NCBI RefSeq assembly: GCF_002150765.1
Contig: NZ_MUYM01000063.1
Location: forward strand, 63,484 to 127,483
Direction: 5' to 3'
Source of the DNA: Lentzea kentuckyensis
GTDB taxonomy: Bacteria; Actinomycetota; Actinomycetes; Mycobacteriales; Pseudonocardiaceae
DNA: 64,000 bases
Part shown: piece by piece, positions 18,070 through 25,314 of the stretch
How positions within the stretch are numbered: the stretch's first letter is position 1
Layout of the letters: every line of letters begins with the position of its first letter
Made by a program: the position numbers and the translations under genes
Notes under the pieces: model-generated
What the model was told of the DNA's origin: nothing
The model's database searches: none
The model's input: only the letters and a program-made list of their open reading frames with translations

Positions 18070-18123
18070 TAATGGTCGGATTGACCTTAACTCCGGCGGC
18101 ACTTATGGTCAGGGTGACCCATA
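18070..18123. promoter_or_regulatory. Twin operators between the NrtR-like gene and the nucleosidase cassette
   Basis: Two related inverted repeats: 18070-18089, TAATGGTC-ggat-TGACCTTA, and 18104-18123, TATGGTCA-ggg-TGACCCATA. Both read roughly TAATGGTCA-n-TGACC-TA. They are 34 bases apart, about three helical turns, so two dimers could bind the same face. The second lies 17 bases before the cassette's first ATG. Confidence 0.6.
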
Positions 18124-18139
18124 GTCCGGAGGTGTCGAC

Positions 18140-19804
18140 ATGGGCGGAGCTTCCACGGTGTCCGACGGCCGGCTGAACACGGCTACCCGGCGTCTGTGCG
18201 CCGGCGTTTACCTCAACCGGCACTTTCGCGATCTGGTCATCCGCGGAGTGCACAACGACTGCCGGCACCGCGTGGCGCCGTCCTACGGGTTCGATCTCGT
18301 CCCGGTGCTGGAGCACGCCCGGCGGGCGTGGGTGCTGGGAACCGCGCACCAGATCTGCACGCTCACGGTCCTGACAGCCGGGCTGCTGACCGATGTCACG
18401 GCGACCGTGCTGGCCGGGTGCGCCATCGCGGCGATGCCGTTGGCGACGAACGCAGCACGCGCGTTCCTCAGAGCGGTGCGGCTCAAGGGCCGTTTGGTGG
18501 GGCGGAAATGTCTCGGCAGGAAGGTGTCGGAAGAGGAGGAACAGGAACTGAAGGAACAGACCCACCGGTTCCTCCTGAACCTCGGCGGATGCGCGGTGCT
18601 GGCAGGCGCGGTGGTGCACACCGCCGATCGCACACATACCTCCCTGTCGGCTTCTCTGCCGCAGAGCGCCGTCCTGGTGTCGCTGACGGCCTTTCTCGTG
18701 ATCGTCGCGGGGATGACCCGGCAACTCGCCGTGAACCAGATGCACCTCGTCGCGAATCTTCGGCCTGCCCGTCTCTGCAAGCGGTCCGAAGTGGTCGACA
18801 CCCAGCAAACGAGCACGTTGGTGGTCTACGACCACGACAACTCGACCTACGGCACGCCGAGTCCGTTCCTGGGCAGCGGATTCGTGTACACCTGGCCGCA
18901 GCGGTCGATTCAACTGGTGCGCGACGAGGCCAGGAAAGCCGACTTCATCACGAGCGACGAACCACGGTTCGATGCCGCGGAACTGATGCGGTTCCTCCAG
19001 AAGAAGGCCACCGAGCTGAGCAGGTCGCACGAAGGACCCGGACTGTCGGGCCTGCACGTGCGAGATCGGCTGTTCGTCTCGCAGGAGAAGGTGCTGGCGG
19101 CCACGCACCTGCTGCTCGGCGAGCCGACGCCCGACGAGATAGACGAGATCGCCAACGACCCCAACAGTCCGGTGCAGCACTACCTGGAGGTCAGCGTCAG
19201 CAAGACAGGCGAAGTGGTGACCACGCTGTTCCTGGGGCTGACGCTGCGAGCACGCACGCTGAACGTCGACATGGTGCTCGGCATGCTCACGAGCCTGCCG
19301 TACGAGTTCCTCTCCGTTGACGCCCATCGGGAGAACGGCGCGGGCGCGGTCGCCCGCTCGGCTTTCCGGGCGTTACGCGATCTTCCGCGCGAGGCCGGCG
19401 ACGCGTGGCGTCTCATCACCGCGCCTTGGGTGGTCGCCTGTGCGCTGTACGGACGGCGGGACCGCGCGGTGACTCCGCGGCGGCGCAGAGGCGTCGGCTC
19501 GCGCTTCAGTCTCCGCCAGGCGGTCGAACTGGTGGACCGGCCCCGGCACGTCGCGTTCGACCGGCGGGAGATCGAGGACAGCAAGAACGTCATCCTCAAC
19601 ACCCTGCTCGACGCGATCAAGGAGTTCCTCGAGTTGAAGGGAATGGACGTCTCGGCGTTCAAGGGGCAGGTCACCAACATCATCACCACCGATGTCTTCA
19701 GCGCCGGCCCACTCAAGATCGAAAACTCCGCGATCGGCGCGAACGCTCAGGTGAACCAGTCGAACCAGCCCAACCCGCCGAGCAAGCCAGGAGCAGCGGA
19801 ATGA
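18140..19804 (+). CDS. Unknown membrane protein, first gene of nucleosidase cassette (554 aa)
   Basis: I do not recognise the family. Two hydrophobic hairpins (about 66-108 and 150-195) predict four membrane helices, separated by a charged cytoplasmic stretch SEEEEQELKEQ. A soluble domain of about 200 residues follows, then a basic region. The last 40 residues are rich in Asn/Gly/Ala/Ser (AGPLKIENSAIGANAQVNQS) and resemble the N-terminus of the next protein. The ATG at 18140 follows CCGGAGG. It overlaps the nucleosidase gene by ATGA. It may be a membrane sensor or anchor for the nucleosidase (inference). Confidence 0.7.
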   Translation: MGGASTVSDGRLNTATRRLCAGVYLNRHFRDLVIRGVHNDCRHRVAPSYGFDLVPVLEHARRAWVLGTAHQICTLTVLTAGLLTDVTATVLAGCAIAAMPLATNAARAFLRAVRLKGRLVGRKCLGRKVSEEEEQELKEQTHRFLLNLGGCAVLAGAVVHTADRTHTSLSASLPQSAVLVSLTAFLVIVAGMTRQLAVNQMHLVANLRPARLCKRSEVVDTQQTSTLVVYDHDNSTYGTPSPFLGSGFVYTWPQRSIQLVRDEARKADFITSDEPRFDAAELMRFLQKKATELSRSHEGPGLSGLHVRDRLFVSQEKVLAATHLLLGEPTPDEIDEIANDPNSPVQHYLEVSVSKTGEVVTTLFLGLTLRARTLNVDMVLGMLTSLPYEFLSVDAHRENGAGAVARSAFRALRDLPREAGDAWRLITAPWVVACALYGRRDRAVTPRRRRGVGSRFSLRQAVELVDRPRHVAFDRREIEDSKNVILNTLLDAIKEFLELKGMDVSAFKGQVTNIITTDVFSAGPLKIENSAIGANAQVNQSNQPNPPSKPGAAE

Positions 19805-20619
19805 ACACCAACATCCACGTCAAAGGCGCGTACTTCAACGACACCGCCACGTTGAGCGGCGTTGCCATCGGACCGAACGCGTCGGTCAACGCGGTACCTG
19901 CTCCCGTCGAGCGGCCGGAGATCGCCCCCGAAGTCGGGGTGATCACCATGACCGCGGACGAGACCAGTGCCGTCCGTCAAGTGCTCGAACTGGCACCGTT
20001 CGACGACGTCTTCCACGCGGGCAAGCGGTTCACCCGTGTCGTGGCCGTGCAGACGCACGGCCAGGGCCAGGGCGCGGCGATGGACGCGGCACGGAGGCTG
20101 GTTCAGCGCTTCTCGCCGAAAGTGCTGGTGCTGGCCGGTATCGCGGGCGGCATCGATCCGGGCCAGGGCATCGGCGACGTCGTGGTCGCCACCAAGGTCG
20201 TGGGTTACGACCTGCACAAGGAGACACCGGCGGGCACGCAGCGCCGTGGCCGTCACTGGGAAGCTCCGGCGGTCGTCGGGCACGCCGTCAGCGCGTTCTT
20301 CTCCGCGCGGGGTGAGCCTGCCGAGTTCCCCGGCTTCGTGGCGCGGTCCGGTCTGATCGGCTCCGGCAACGGCGTTCTCGCCCGCGCGGACGCGGAGGTG
20401 GTCAGGTACCTGCGGGGGTTCAACGACAAGACGCTCGCCGTGGACATGGAGTCCGACGGGCTGGGCCAGTTCTGCCACGAGAACGGTTCGTGCCCGTGGG
20501 TCGTCGTGCGGGGAATCTCGGATCTCGCCGATGAGCGGAAGAACGACGACGCCCAGCCGCTCGCGGCGAGGAACGCCGCCAGTGTGGTCCGCGAGCTGAT
20601 TCCTTACCTGGTCGGGTGA
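19801..20619 (+). CDS. MTA/SAH nucleosidase-like enzyme (PNP_UDP_1 fold) (272 aa)
   Basis: The first 32 residues are an Asn/Ala/Gly-rich segment (AYFNDTATLSGVAIGPNASV) absent from housekeeping enzymes. Residues 45-270 are a phosphorylase/nucleosidase domain: VLVLAGIAGGIDPGQGIGDVVVA (108-130, split around AGGI), ribose-binding VDMES with Met216-Glu217, and catalytic Asp241 in GISDLAD. All expected active-site residues are there, so N-glycosidic cleavage of a purine nucleoside or nucleotide is likely. Such domains are used as effectors in bacterial conflict systems (family knowledge); here a membrane partner is coupled. Confidence 0.8.
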   Translation: MNTNIHVKGAYFNDTATLSGVAIGPNASVNAVPAPVERPEIAPEVGVITMTADETSAVRQVLELAPFDDVFHAGKRFTRVVAVQTHGQGQGAAMDAARRLVQRFSPKVLVLAGIAGGIDPGQGIGDVVVATKVVGYDLHKETPAGTQRRGRHWEAPAVVGHAVSAFFSARGEPAEFPGFVARSGLIGSGNGVLARADAEVVRYLRGFNDKTLAVDMESDGLGQFCHENGSCPWVVVRGISDLADERKNDDAQPLAARNAASVVRELIPYLVG

Positions 20620-20625
20620 GACGAC

Positions 20626-21300
20626 GTGGCCGACTTCGTCATCGGTGTCGTCAGCTCGCTCGTCGCCACCTCGCTCACCGTCGCGACCGGGTGGCTGCTC
20701 TCCAAACGGCTCCGGCGGGTGCTGACGGCGTTGTTCTCGCGACTCGCGGGTTTGCCGGTGCGGCAGGTGTACGACCGCCAGGAACTCGCCAGCCAGGACC
20801 TGGGCCGCGATCTGGCCGGTGCCCAGTGGATCCGCGTCCTGACGGGCCGCGGGAACGAGTTGACCCGCGACACGTTCAAACCCGTGTGGACAGGCGGGAT
20901 GCGGCCACCTCAGTTCGTCGAGGTGCTGCTGCCCGACCTGCGGCGCGGCCCGGACTCGTGGGTCGCCAGACGCGAAGAGGACATGCGACGTGCGGACCCG
21001 ACCTTCTCGACCGGTTTCCTGGCCGAACAGGTCCGCACGAACACACACTTCGTGGCTGCCGCGGCCCGCCGCCACGGCAACGTGTCGTTGCGCTTGTACA
21101 ACCTCCCGCACACACACCGGGTGATCATCACCAACGAGGTGGCCTACCTGACGCTGTACGGCGGGTCGGTGCACGGACGTCATTCGCCGTGTGTCGCGGC
21201 CCGCCGTCCCAGCCTGGTCTACGACCTCGCCATGTCGCTGTTCAGCGCGGCGTGGGAACAGAGCGATCCGGAGGTTGATCAGCCGGGTTCGAGTGGCTAG
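20626..21300 (+). CDS. Membrane-anchored protein of unknown function, third gene of nucleosidase cassette (224 aa)
   Basis: One N-terminal membrane helix (about 3-25), then a basic stretch and a soluble domain. The pattern IRVLTGRGNELT ... VEVLLPDL ... RRHGNVSLRLYNLPHTHRVIITNEVAYLTLYGG resembles catalytically dead phospholipase-D-like domains found in signalling proteins, but no HKD motif is present; this is a weak resemblance. The GTG start lies 6 bases after the nucleosidase stop, so it belongs to the same operon. A strong hairpin begins just before its stop. Confidence 0.6.
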   Translation: MADFVIGVVSSLVATSLTVATGWLLSKRLRRVLTALFSRLAGLPVRQVYDRQELASQDLGRDLAGAQWIRVLTGRGNELTRDTFKPVWTGGMRPPQFVEVLLPDLRRGPDSWVARREEDMRRADPTFSTGFLAEQVRTNTHFVAAAARRHGNVSLRLYNLPHTHRVIITNEVAYLTLYGGSVHGRHSPCVAARRPSLVYDLAMSLFSAAWEQSDPEVDQPGSSG

Positions 21301-21323
21301 GCGCTTTCCGCCGCCGAACCCGG
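21283..21323. terminator. Terminator hairpin between convergent genes
   Basis: A perfect 9-bp stem, CCGGGTTCG (21283-21291) and CGAACCCGG (21315-21323), with a 23-base loop. It overlaps the stop of the third cassette gene and precedes the 3' end of the RNase gene, so it may serve both directions. Confidence 0.6.
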
Positions 21324-21381
21324 ACACCTCGCCCGCCGCGTGCAGACCTCGTGGATCGACCGCGGCGCCCGGTGAAGCTCG

Positions 21382-21798
21382 TCAGGAAGTGGTGATGCGG
21401 TAGAAGTCGGTGTAGTGGTTGGGCGAGAAGTAGACGTAACCGTTGGTGCGGTCCCGGACGATCCGGTACGCGTCCCTGGCGGCACCGCGGGCGCGCGGGT
21501 AGACGTCGAACTCCTGGTAGGTGTGGCCGGCCGGCAGTTGGCCCTCGCGGTTCTGGAAGGTGCCGCCCGTGTAGTTGTACTGCCCGTTCGGCCAGCTGTA
21601 CCAGCCGCGGTCCGGGTAGCCCAGCGACCTCCAGGTCGAGTTGGCGTCGCGGGCTGCCGAGCAGCGGGACTGCGTGCAGGTGTTGTAGACGGCGGCGTCG
21701 GCGGCGGGGGTGACGACCGTGGTCGCGCCGAGCACTGACGCGACGATGGCGAGAGCGGCGAACAGACGACGTGTCCAGTGCGGTTGCAGGGTTTGCAC
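21382..21798 (-). CDS. Secreted guanyl-specific ribonuclease, RNase Sa/N1/T1 family (138 aa)
   Basis: A signal peptide (Arg10-11, hydrophobic 12-30, cut near ADAA36) is followed by about 100 mature residues. FQNREGQLP (81-89) is a family hallmark. The general base Glu96, Arg104, Arg112 and acid His128 (NHYTDFYRI) line up with the Glu54/Arg65/Arg69/His85 set of RNase Sa, with a 4-residue insertion between the arginines. Cys41 and Cys46 are close together, unlike the single long disulfide of RNase Sa. It should cleave RNA 3' of G outside the cell. No barstar-like inhibitor gene is adjacent. Confidence 0.85.
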   Translation of the reverse strand: MQTLQPHWTRRLFAALAIVASVLGATTVVTPAADAAVYNTCTQSRCSAARDANSTWRSLGYPDRGWYSWPNGQYNYTGGTFQNREGQLPAGHTYQEFDVYPRARGAARDAYRIVRDRTNGYVYFSPNHYTDFYRITTS

Positions 21799-21970
21799 TT
21801 CAGACCTCCATCGGGAGGGACGTGGAACGGTTCGGCCCCTTCACGTTCGCACAAATGGCGCAGCCTGGGGGTGAACATCGCGTGTTCACCGATCACAGCC
21901 TCCGAACGCCGGAGTTGATCAACTCCGAACAGTTGATTGCACGCGCACCCACCGGCGATAAATTTGTCCT

Positions 21971-22816
21971 ATGGCAGCACGGAAGCACTTTTTGGTGCTG
22001 TTGACCCTGATCATCTGCGCGACCGCCTGCACGGCCGAGCAGGGCGGCACCCCGCATGCCGCACCCCGGGTCTCGTCTCCTCGGCCGGTGGAGAACCTGC
22101 CGTCCACAAAGGTGCGCTCCGTGATCGACGGCCGCACCGTCGAACTGGCGGACGGCACCCGCGCCCGCATCTCGCTGCTCGCCGAGCCGGCCTCGTGCAA
22201 CGCGGCCGCGGCCCTGGACTTCACCACGAAGACGTTGCTGGACAAGGAAGTCCATGTCGGCAGCATCACGCCCGGTGAAGTGTCGCTGGTACTGCAGGAC
22301 GGTACCGACTTCGCGCTGGCGGCCGTGTCCGCCGGCGCGCTGCGAACCTCCGGCGTGGACGGTGGCCCGCTGATGGAGGCGGAAACCAAGGCGGCAAAGG
22401 CAAAAATCGGACTTTGGGCGCAGGAGTGTCCCACCTCGACTCCGGCGCCGCCGCCTCCTCCCTCCACGTCGGCCACACCGCCGGCTCCACCCGCTCCACC
22501 CTGTGTGGTGGCGTACCGGATCAACAGCACGTGGCCCGGCTCGTTCCAGGCCGAGGTGACCGTGCGCAACGTGAGTGGCGCGCTGATCAACGGCTGGACG
22601 TTGCGCTGGCGGTTCGCCGACGGGCAGACGATCACGCAGATGTGGAACGCCACCTCGTCCCAGTCCGGCGGGGACGTGACCACGACCAACGCGAGTTACA
22701 CCGCTTTGATCGTGCCCGACGGCTCGATCTCGCTCGGGTTCAACGGCGCGGTCAACGGCCTCAACTCCGTGCCGGAGGCGTTCACGCTGAACGGCGCTGC
22801 CTGCACTGTCGGCTAG
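21971..22816 (+). CDS. Lipoprotein with degenerate SNase-like domain and C-terminal CBM2 (281 aa)
   Basis: A lipobox-type signal ends at Cys20. Residues 45-152 follow the staphylococcal-nuclease pattern (VRSVIDGRTVELADGTRARI; AAKAKIGLWAQ), but the catalytic DGDT Asp is Arg and the Arg/Glu catalytic residues are not evident, so it is probably inactive as a nuclease. A proline/Thr linker (about 153-176) leads to a family 2 carbohydrate-binding module (178-281: WPGSFQAEVTVRN, WTLRWRFADGQTI, the usual flanking Cys). The combination suggests a wall- or polysaccharide-bound protein. Confidence 0.8.
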   Translation: MAARKHFLVLLTLIICATACTAEQGGTPHAAPRVSSPRPVENLPSTKVRSVIDGRTVELADGTRARISLLAEPASCNAAAALDFTTKTLLDKEVHVGSITPGEVSLVLQDGTDFALAAVSAGALRTSGVDGGPLMEAETKAAKAKIGLWAQECPTSTPAPPPPPSTSATPPAPPAPPCVVAYRINSTWPGSFQAEVTVRNVSGALINGWTLRWRFADGQTITQMWNATSSQSGGDVTTTNASYTALIVPDGSISLGFNGAVNGLNSVPEAFTLNGAACTVG

Positions 22817-22908
22817 TTCGGCTGGTTCGGCTGGTGAGGAGGGTGCTTTCCGTTCAGTGGAAGACCACGGTCGACGGCGTTCGGTGCGGCTCCCTAACGT
22901 TCGATGGT

Positions 22909-23646
22909 GTGACGACCAGTCAGCACGAGATCAGCGACGAGATCGCGAAGCTCCAGGCCGACTCACCGAAGGGTGCGCCGCTGCTGGACTTCCCGCCGTA
23001 CCGCAGCACCCTGTTACGCCACCCGACCAAGGAACTGCAGCTCGTCGACCCCGAAGGCGCCGAGCTGCTCGCCCCCGTGTTCGGTCACTCCGACGTCGAC
23101 GCCGTCGAGTCCGACCTGACCGTCCAGCGCGGTGGCGAGCCGATCGGCGAACGCATCCGGGTGCACGGGCGCGTGCTCGACGGCGACGGCCGGCCGGTGC
23201 GCCGCCAGCTCGTCGAGATCTGGCAGGCCAACGCCGCCGGCCGGTACTCGCACCAGGGCGACCAGCACCCGGCGCCGCTGGATCCGCACTTCACCGGCGT
23301 GGGCCGGTGCCTCACCGACGACGACGGCTGGTACTCGTTCACGTCGATCAAGCCGGGCCCCTACCCGTGGCGCAACCACCACAACGCCTGGCGGCCCGCG
23401 CACATCCACTTCTCGTTGTTCGGCACGGACTTCACCCAGCGCCTGATCACGCAGATGTACTTCCCCGGCGACCAGCTGCTGGCGCTGGACCCGATCGCCC
23501 AGTCGATCACCGATCCGGGCGCGTTGTCCCGGTTGATCGCGACGTACGACCACGCCCGGTCCGAGCACGAGTGGCTGCTCGGCTACCGCTGGGACATCGT
23601 GCTGACCGGCAGCCACGCGACCTACCTGGAGCCGTCCGATGACTGA
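22909..23646 (+). CDS. pcaH: Protocatechuate 3,4-dioxygenase beta subunit (245 aa)
   Basis: The intradiol ring-cleavage subunit that carries Fe(III). The signature begins IRVHGRVLDGDGRPV, continues through LVEIWQANAAGRYSH, and holds the iron Tyr/His ligands in GPYPWRN and WRPAHIHFS. It cleaves protocatechuate to 3-carboxy-cis,cis-muconate. The start GTG at 22909 gives the usual length; no earlier start has a convincing ribosome binding site. It overlaps pcaG by 8 bases and opens the pca-pob operon. Confidence 0.93.
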   Translation: MTTSQHEISDEIAKLQADSPKGAPLLDFPPYRSTLLRHPTKELQLVDPEGAELLAPVFGHSDVDAVESDLTVQRGGEPIGERIRVHGRVLDGDGRPVRRQLVEIWQANAAGRYSHQGDQHPAPLDPHFTGVGRCLTDDDGWYSFTSIKPGPYPWRNHHNAWRPAHIHFSLFGTDFTQRLITQMYFPGDQLLALDPIAQSITDPGALSRLIATYDHARSEHEWLLGYRWDIVLTGSHATYLEPSDD

Positions 23647-24130
23647 GACCCCCGGGCAGACCGTCGGCCCGTTCTTCCACCACGCGCTCGCGTACGCGGG
23701 CGACTCCGAGCTGGTGCCGTTCGGCTCGGCCGGATCCGTGGTGCTGCACGGCCACGTCTACGACGGCGCGGGCGCGCCGGTGCCGGACGCGATGATCGAG
23801 ATCCGGCAGGCCGACGCCTCCGGTGTGGTGCCGGCGGTGGGCGGGTCGCTGCGGCGGCGCGGAGCCGGGTTCACCGGGTGGGGGCGGTCCTGCACGGACG
23901 GCGCCGGGCACTACTGGTTCAGCACCGTCGAGCCCGGACTGCCGTTCTTCGCGGTGACGGTGTTCGCGCGCGGCTTGCTCGACCGGTTGTTCACGCGGAT
24001 CTACCTGCCGGGCGCTGACGGCGCTATCGACGGCTTGGTCGCCTCGCGCGAGCCGGACGGGCGGCTGCGGTTCGACATCCACCTGCAGGGGCCGTCCGAG
24101 ACGGTGTTCTTCAAGTTCCCGCGGAGTTGA
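23639..24130 (+). CDS. pcaG: Protocatechuate 3,4-dioxygenase alpha subunit (163 aa)
   Basis: Starts with the family N-terminus TPGQTVGPFFHHAL. The intradiol core LHGHVYDGAGAPVPDAMIEI follows, without the iron-ligand histidines, as expected for the alpha chain. At 163 residues it is a little shorter than the usual 190-200. Partner of PcaH; the 8-base overlap favours equal synthesis. Confidence 0.92.
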   Translation: MTETPGQTVGPFFHHALAYAGDSELVPFGSAGSVVLHGHVYDGAGAPVPDAMIEIRQADASGVVPAVGGSLRRRGAGFTGWGRSCTDGAGHYWFSTVEPGLPFFAVTVFARGLLDRLFTRIYLPGADGAIDGLVASREPDGRLRFDIHLQGPSETVFFKFPRS

Positions 24131-24132
24131 TC

Positions 24133-25314
24133 GTGCTGCCGGGCTCGTATCGCGCCGCCGGTCTGGTGGATGACGCCGCGTTCGTGCGGGCGATGGTGTC
24201 GGTCGAGGTCGCCTGGGCGCGCGTGCTCGGCAACTCGGTCTCGCTGGACTCCTGGGTACCCGCGCTCGACCCACGTGAGATCGAGGCCGCCGGAAATCCG
24301 GTGCTGCCGCTGGTTTCGGCCTTGCGCAACCGGGTCTCCGGTCCCGTCCACACTGGACTGACGAGCCAGGACGTCCTCGACTCCGCGCTGATGTTGCTGG
24401 CGCGTGAGGTGCTGGCGCGAGTCTCGGCTGACCTGGGCCGGGTCGCCGCCGCACTCGCCCGGCTGGCGGACGAGCACCGGGCGAGCGTGATGGCGGGGCG
24501 GACGTTGACGCAGTTCGCCGTGCCGATCACGTTCGGGCTCAAGGCCGCGCGGTGGCTGGTGGGCGTGCTGGACACGCTGGACGAGCTGGACGTCGTGTCG
24601 CGGAACCTGCCGGTGCAGTGCGGGGGCGCGGCGGGGACGCTGGCTCGGGTGGAGTCGGATCCGGTCGCGGCCGCTGCCGAGTTCGCGAACTACCTCGGTC
24701 TGGCGTGGCCAGGGATGCCCTGGCACACGTATCGCGCGCCGGTCACGCGTCTTGGCGACGCACTGGTGCGCACGTGCGACGCGCTCGGGGTGATGGCCGC
24801 GGATCTGCTGACGCTGGGGCGGCCCGAGATCGGCGAGGTTCGCGAGGGCGCGGTGGCGGGGCGCGGCGGGTCGTCGACCATGCCGCACAAGCGGAATCCG
24901 GTGCTGTCGGTACTGGTGAACAGCGCGGCTTTGCAGGCTCCACAGCTGGGGGCGCAGCTGCACCTGTGTTCGGCGCGGGCGGTGGACGAACGACCGGACG
25001 GAGCTTGGCACGCGGAGTGGCCGGCGCTGCGGTCGCTGCTGGAGCTGGCGGCGGTGACGGCTTCGCAGGCGGCCGAGCTGGTCGAGGGGCTCGAGGTGCA
25101 CGCGGACGTGATGGCGCGGCGGGCTGCCGAGGCGGCGGGCGAGTTGCTGGCGGAGCGGGGCGGCGGGACGGATCCGGCCGCCTACCTCGGGGCGGCCGAG
25201 GTGTTCGTGGACGAGGTGCTCCTTCGGAATCGATCCCGACTGGACCCCCTCCAGGGGAGCACGAGGTCCCCATCCCAATCGTCTCAGAGAGGTCTGACAG
25301 AAAATGGCGGCTGA
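24133..25314 (+). CDS. pcaB: 3-Carboxy-cis,cis-muconate cycloisomerase (393 aa)
   Basis: A fumarase/aspartase-superfamily enzyme with the signature GGSSTMPHKRNPV (near 250-262) and TSQDVLDSAL near 77-86. It lactonises carboxymuconate to 4-carboxymuconolactone. The GTG at 24133 has GGAG 6 bases upstream; a TTG at 24127 overlapping the pcaG stop is less likely. It is shorter than the usual 430-450 residues, and the last 30 residues (after VDEVLLRNRS) are Ser/Arg/Gln-rich and coded by lower-GC DNA unlike the rest. It overlaps pcaD by 11 bases. Confidence 0.88.
   Translation: MLPGSYRAAGLVDDAAFVRAMVSVEVAWARVLGNSVSLDSWVPALDPREIEAAGNPVLPLVSALRNRVSGPVHTGLTSQDVLDSALMLLAREVLARVSADLGRVAAALARLADEHRASVMAGRTLTQFAVPITFGLKAARWLVGVLDTLDELDVVSRNLPVQCGGAAGTLARVESDPVAAAAEFANYLGLAWPGMPWHTYRAPVTRLGDALVRTCDALGVMAADLLTLGRPEIGEVREGAVAGRGGSSTMPHKRNPVLSVLVNSAALQAPQLGAQLHLCSARAVDERPDGAWHAEWPALRSLLELAAVTASQAAELVEGLEVHADVMARRAAEAAGELLAERGGGTDPAAYLGAAEVFVDEVLLRNRSRLDPLQGSTRSPSQSSQRGLTENGG

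Noticed and set aside
22414-22908. Extension of pcaH upstream to 22414
   Set aside because: The added 165 residues run out of frame through the CBM2 gene and have no homology to the intradiol family; the GTG at 22909 gives the normal length.
22817-22908. IclR/PcaR-type operator before pcaH
   Set aside because: TTTCC-n7-GGAAG near 22850 is only a weak inverted repeat, and the TTCGGCTGG direct repeat before it is short; not enough to call a site.
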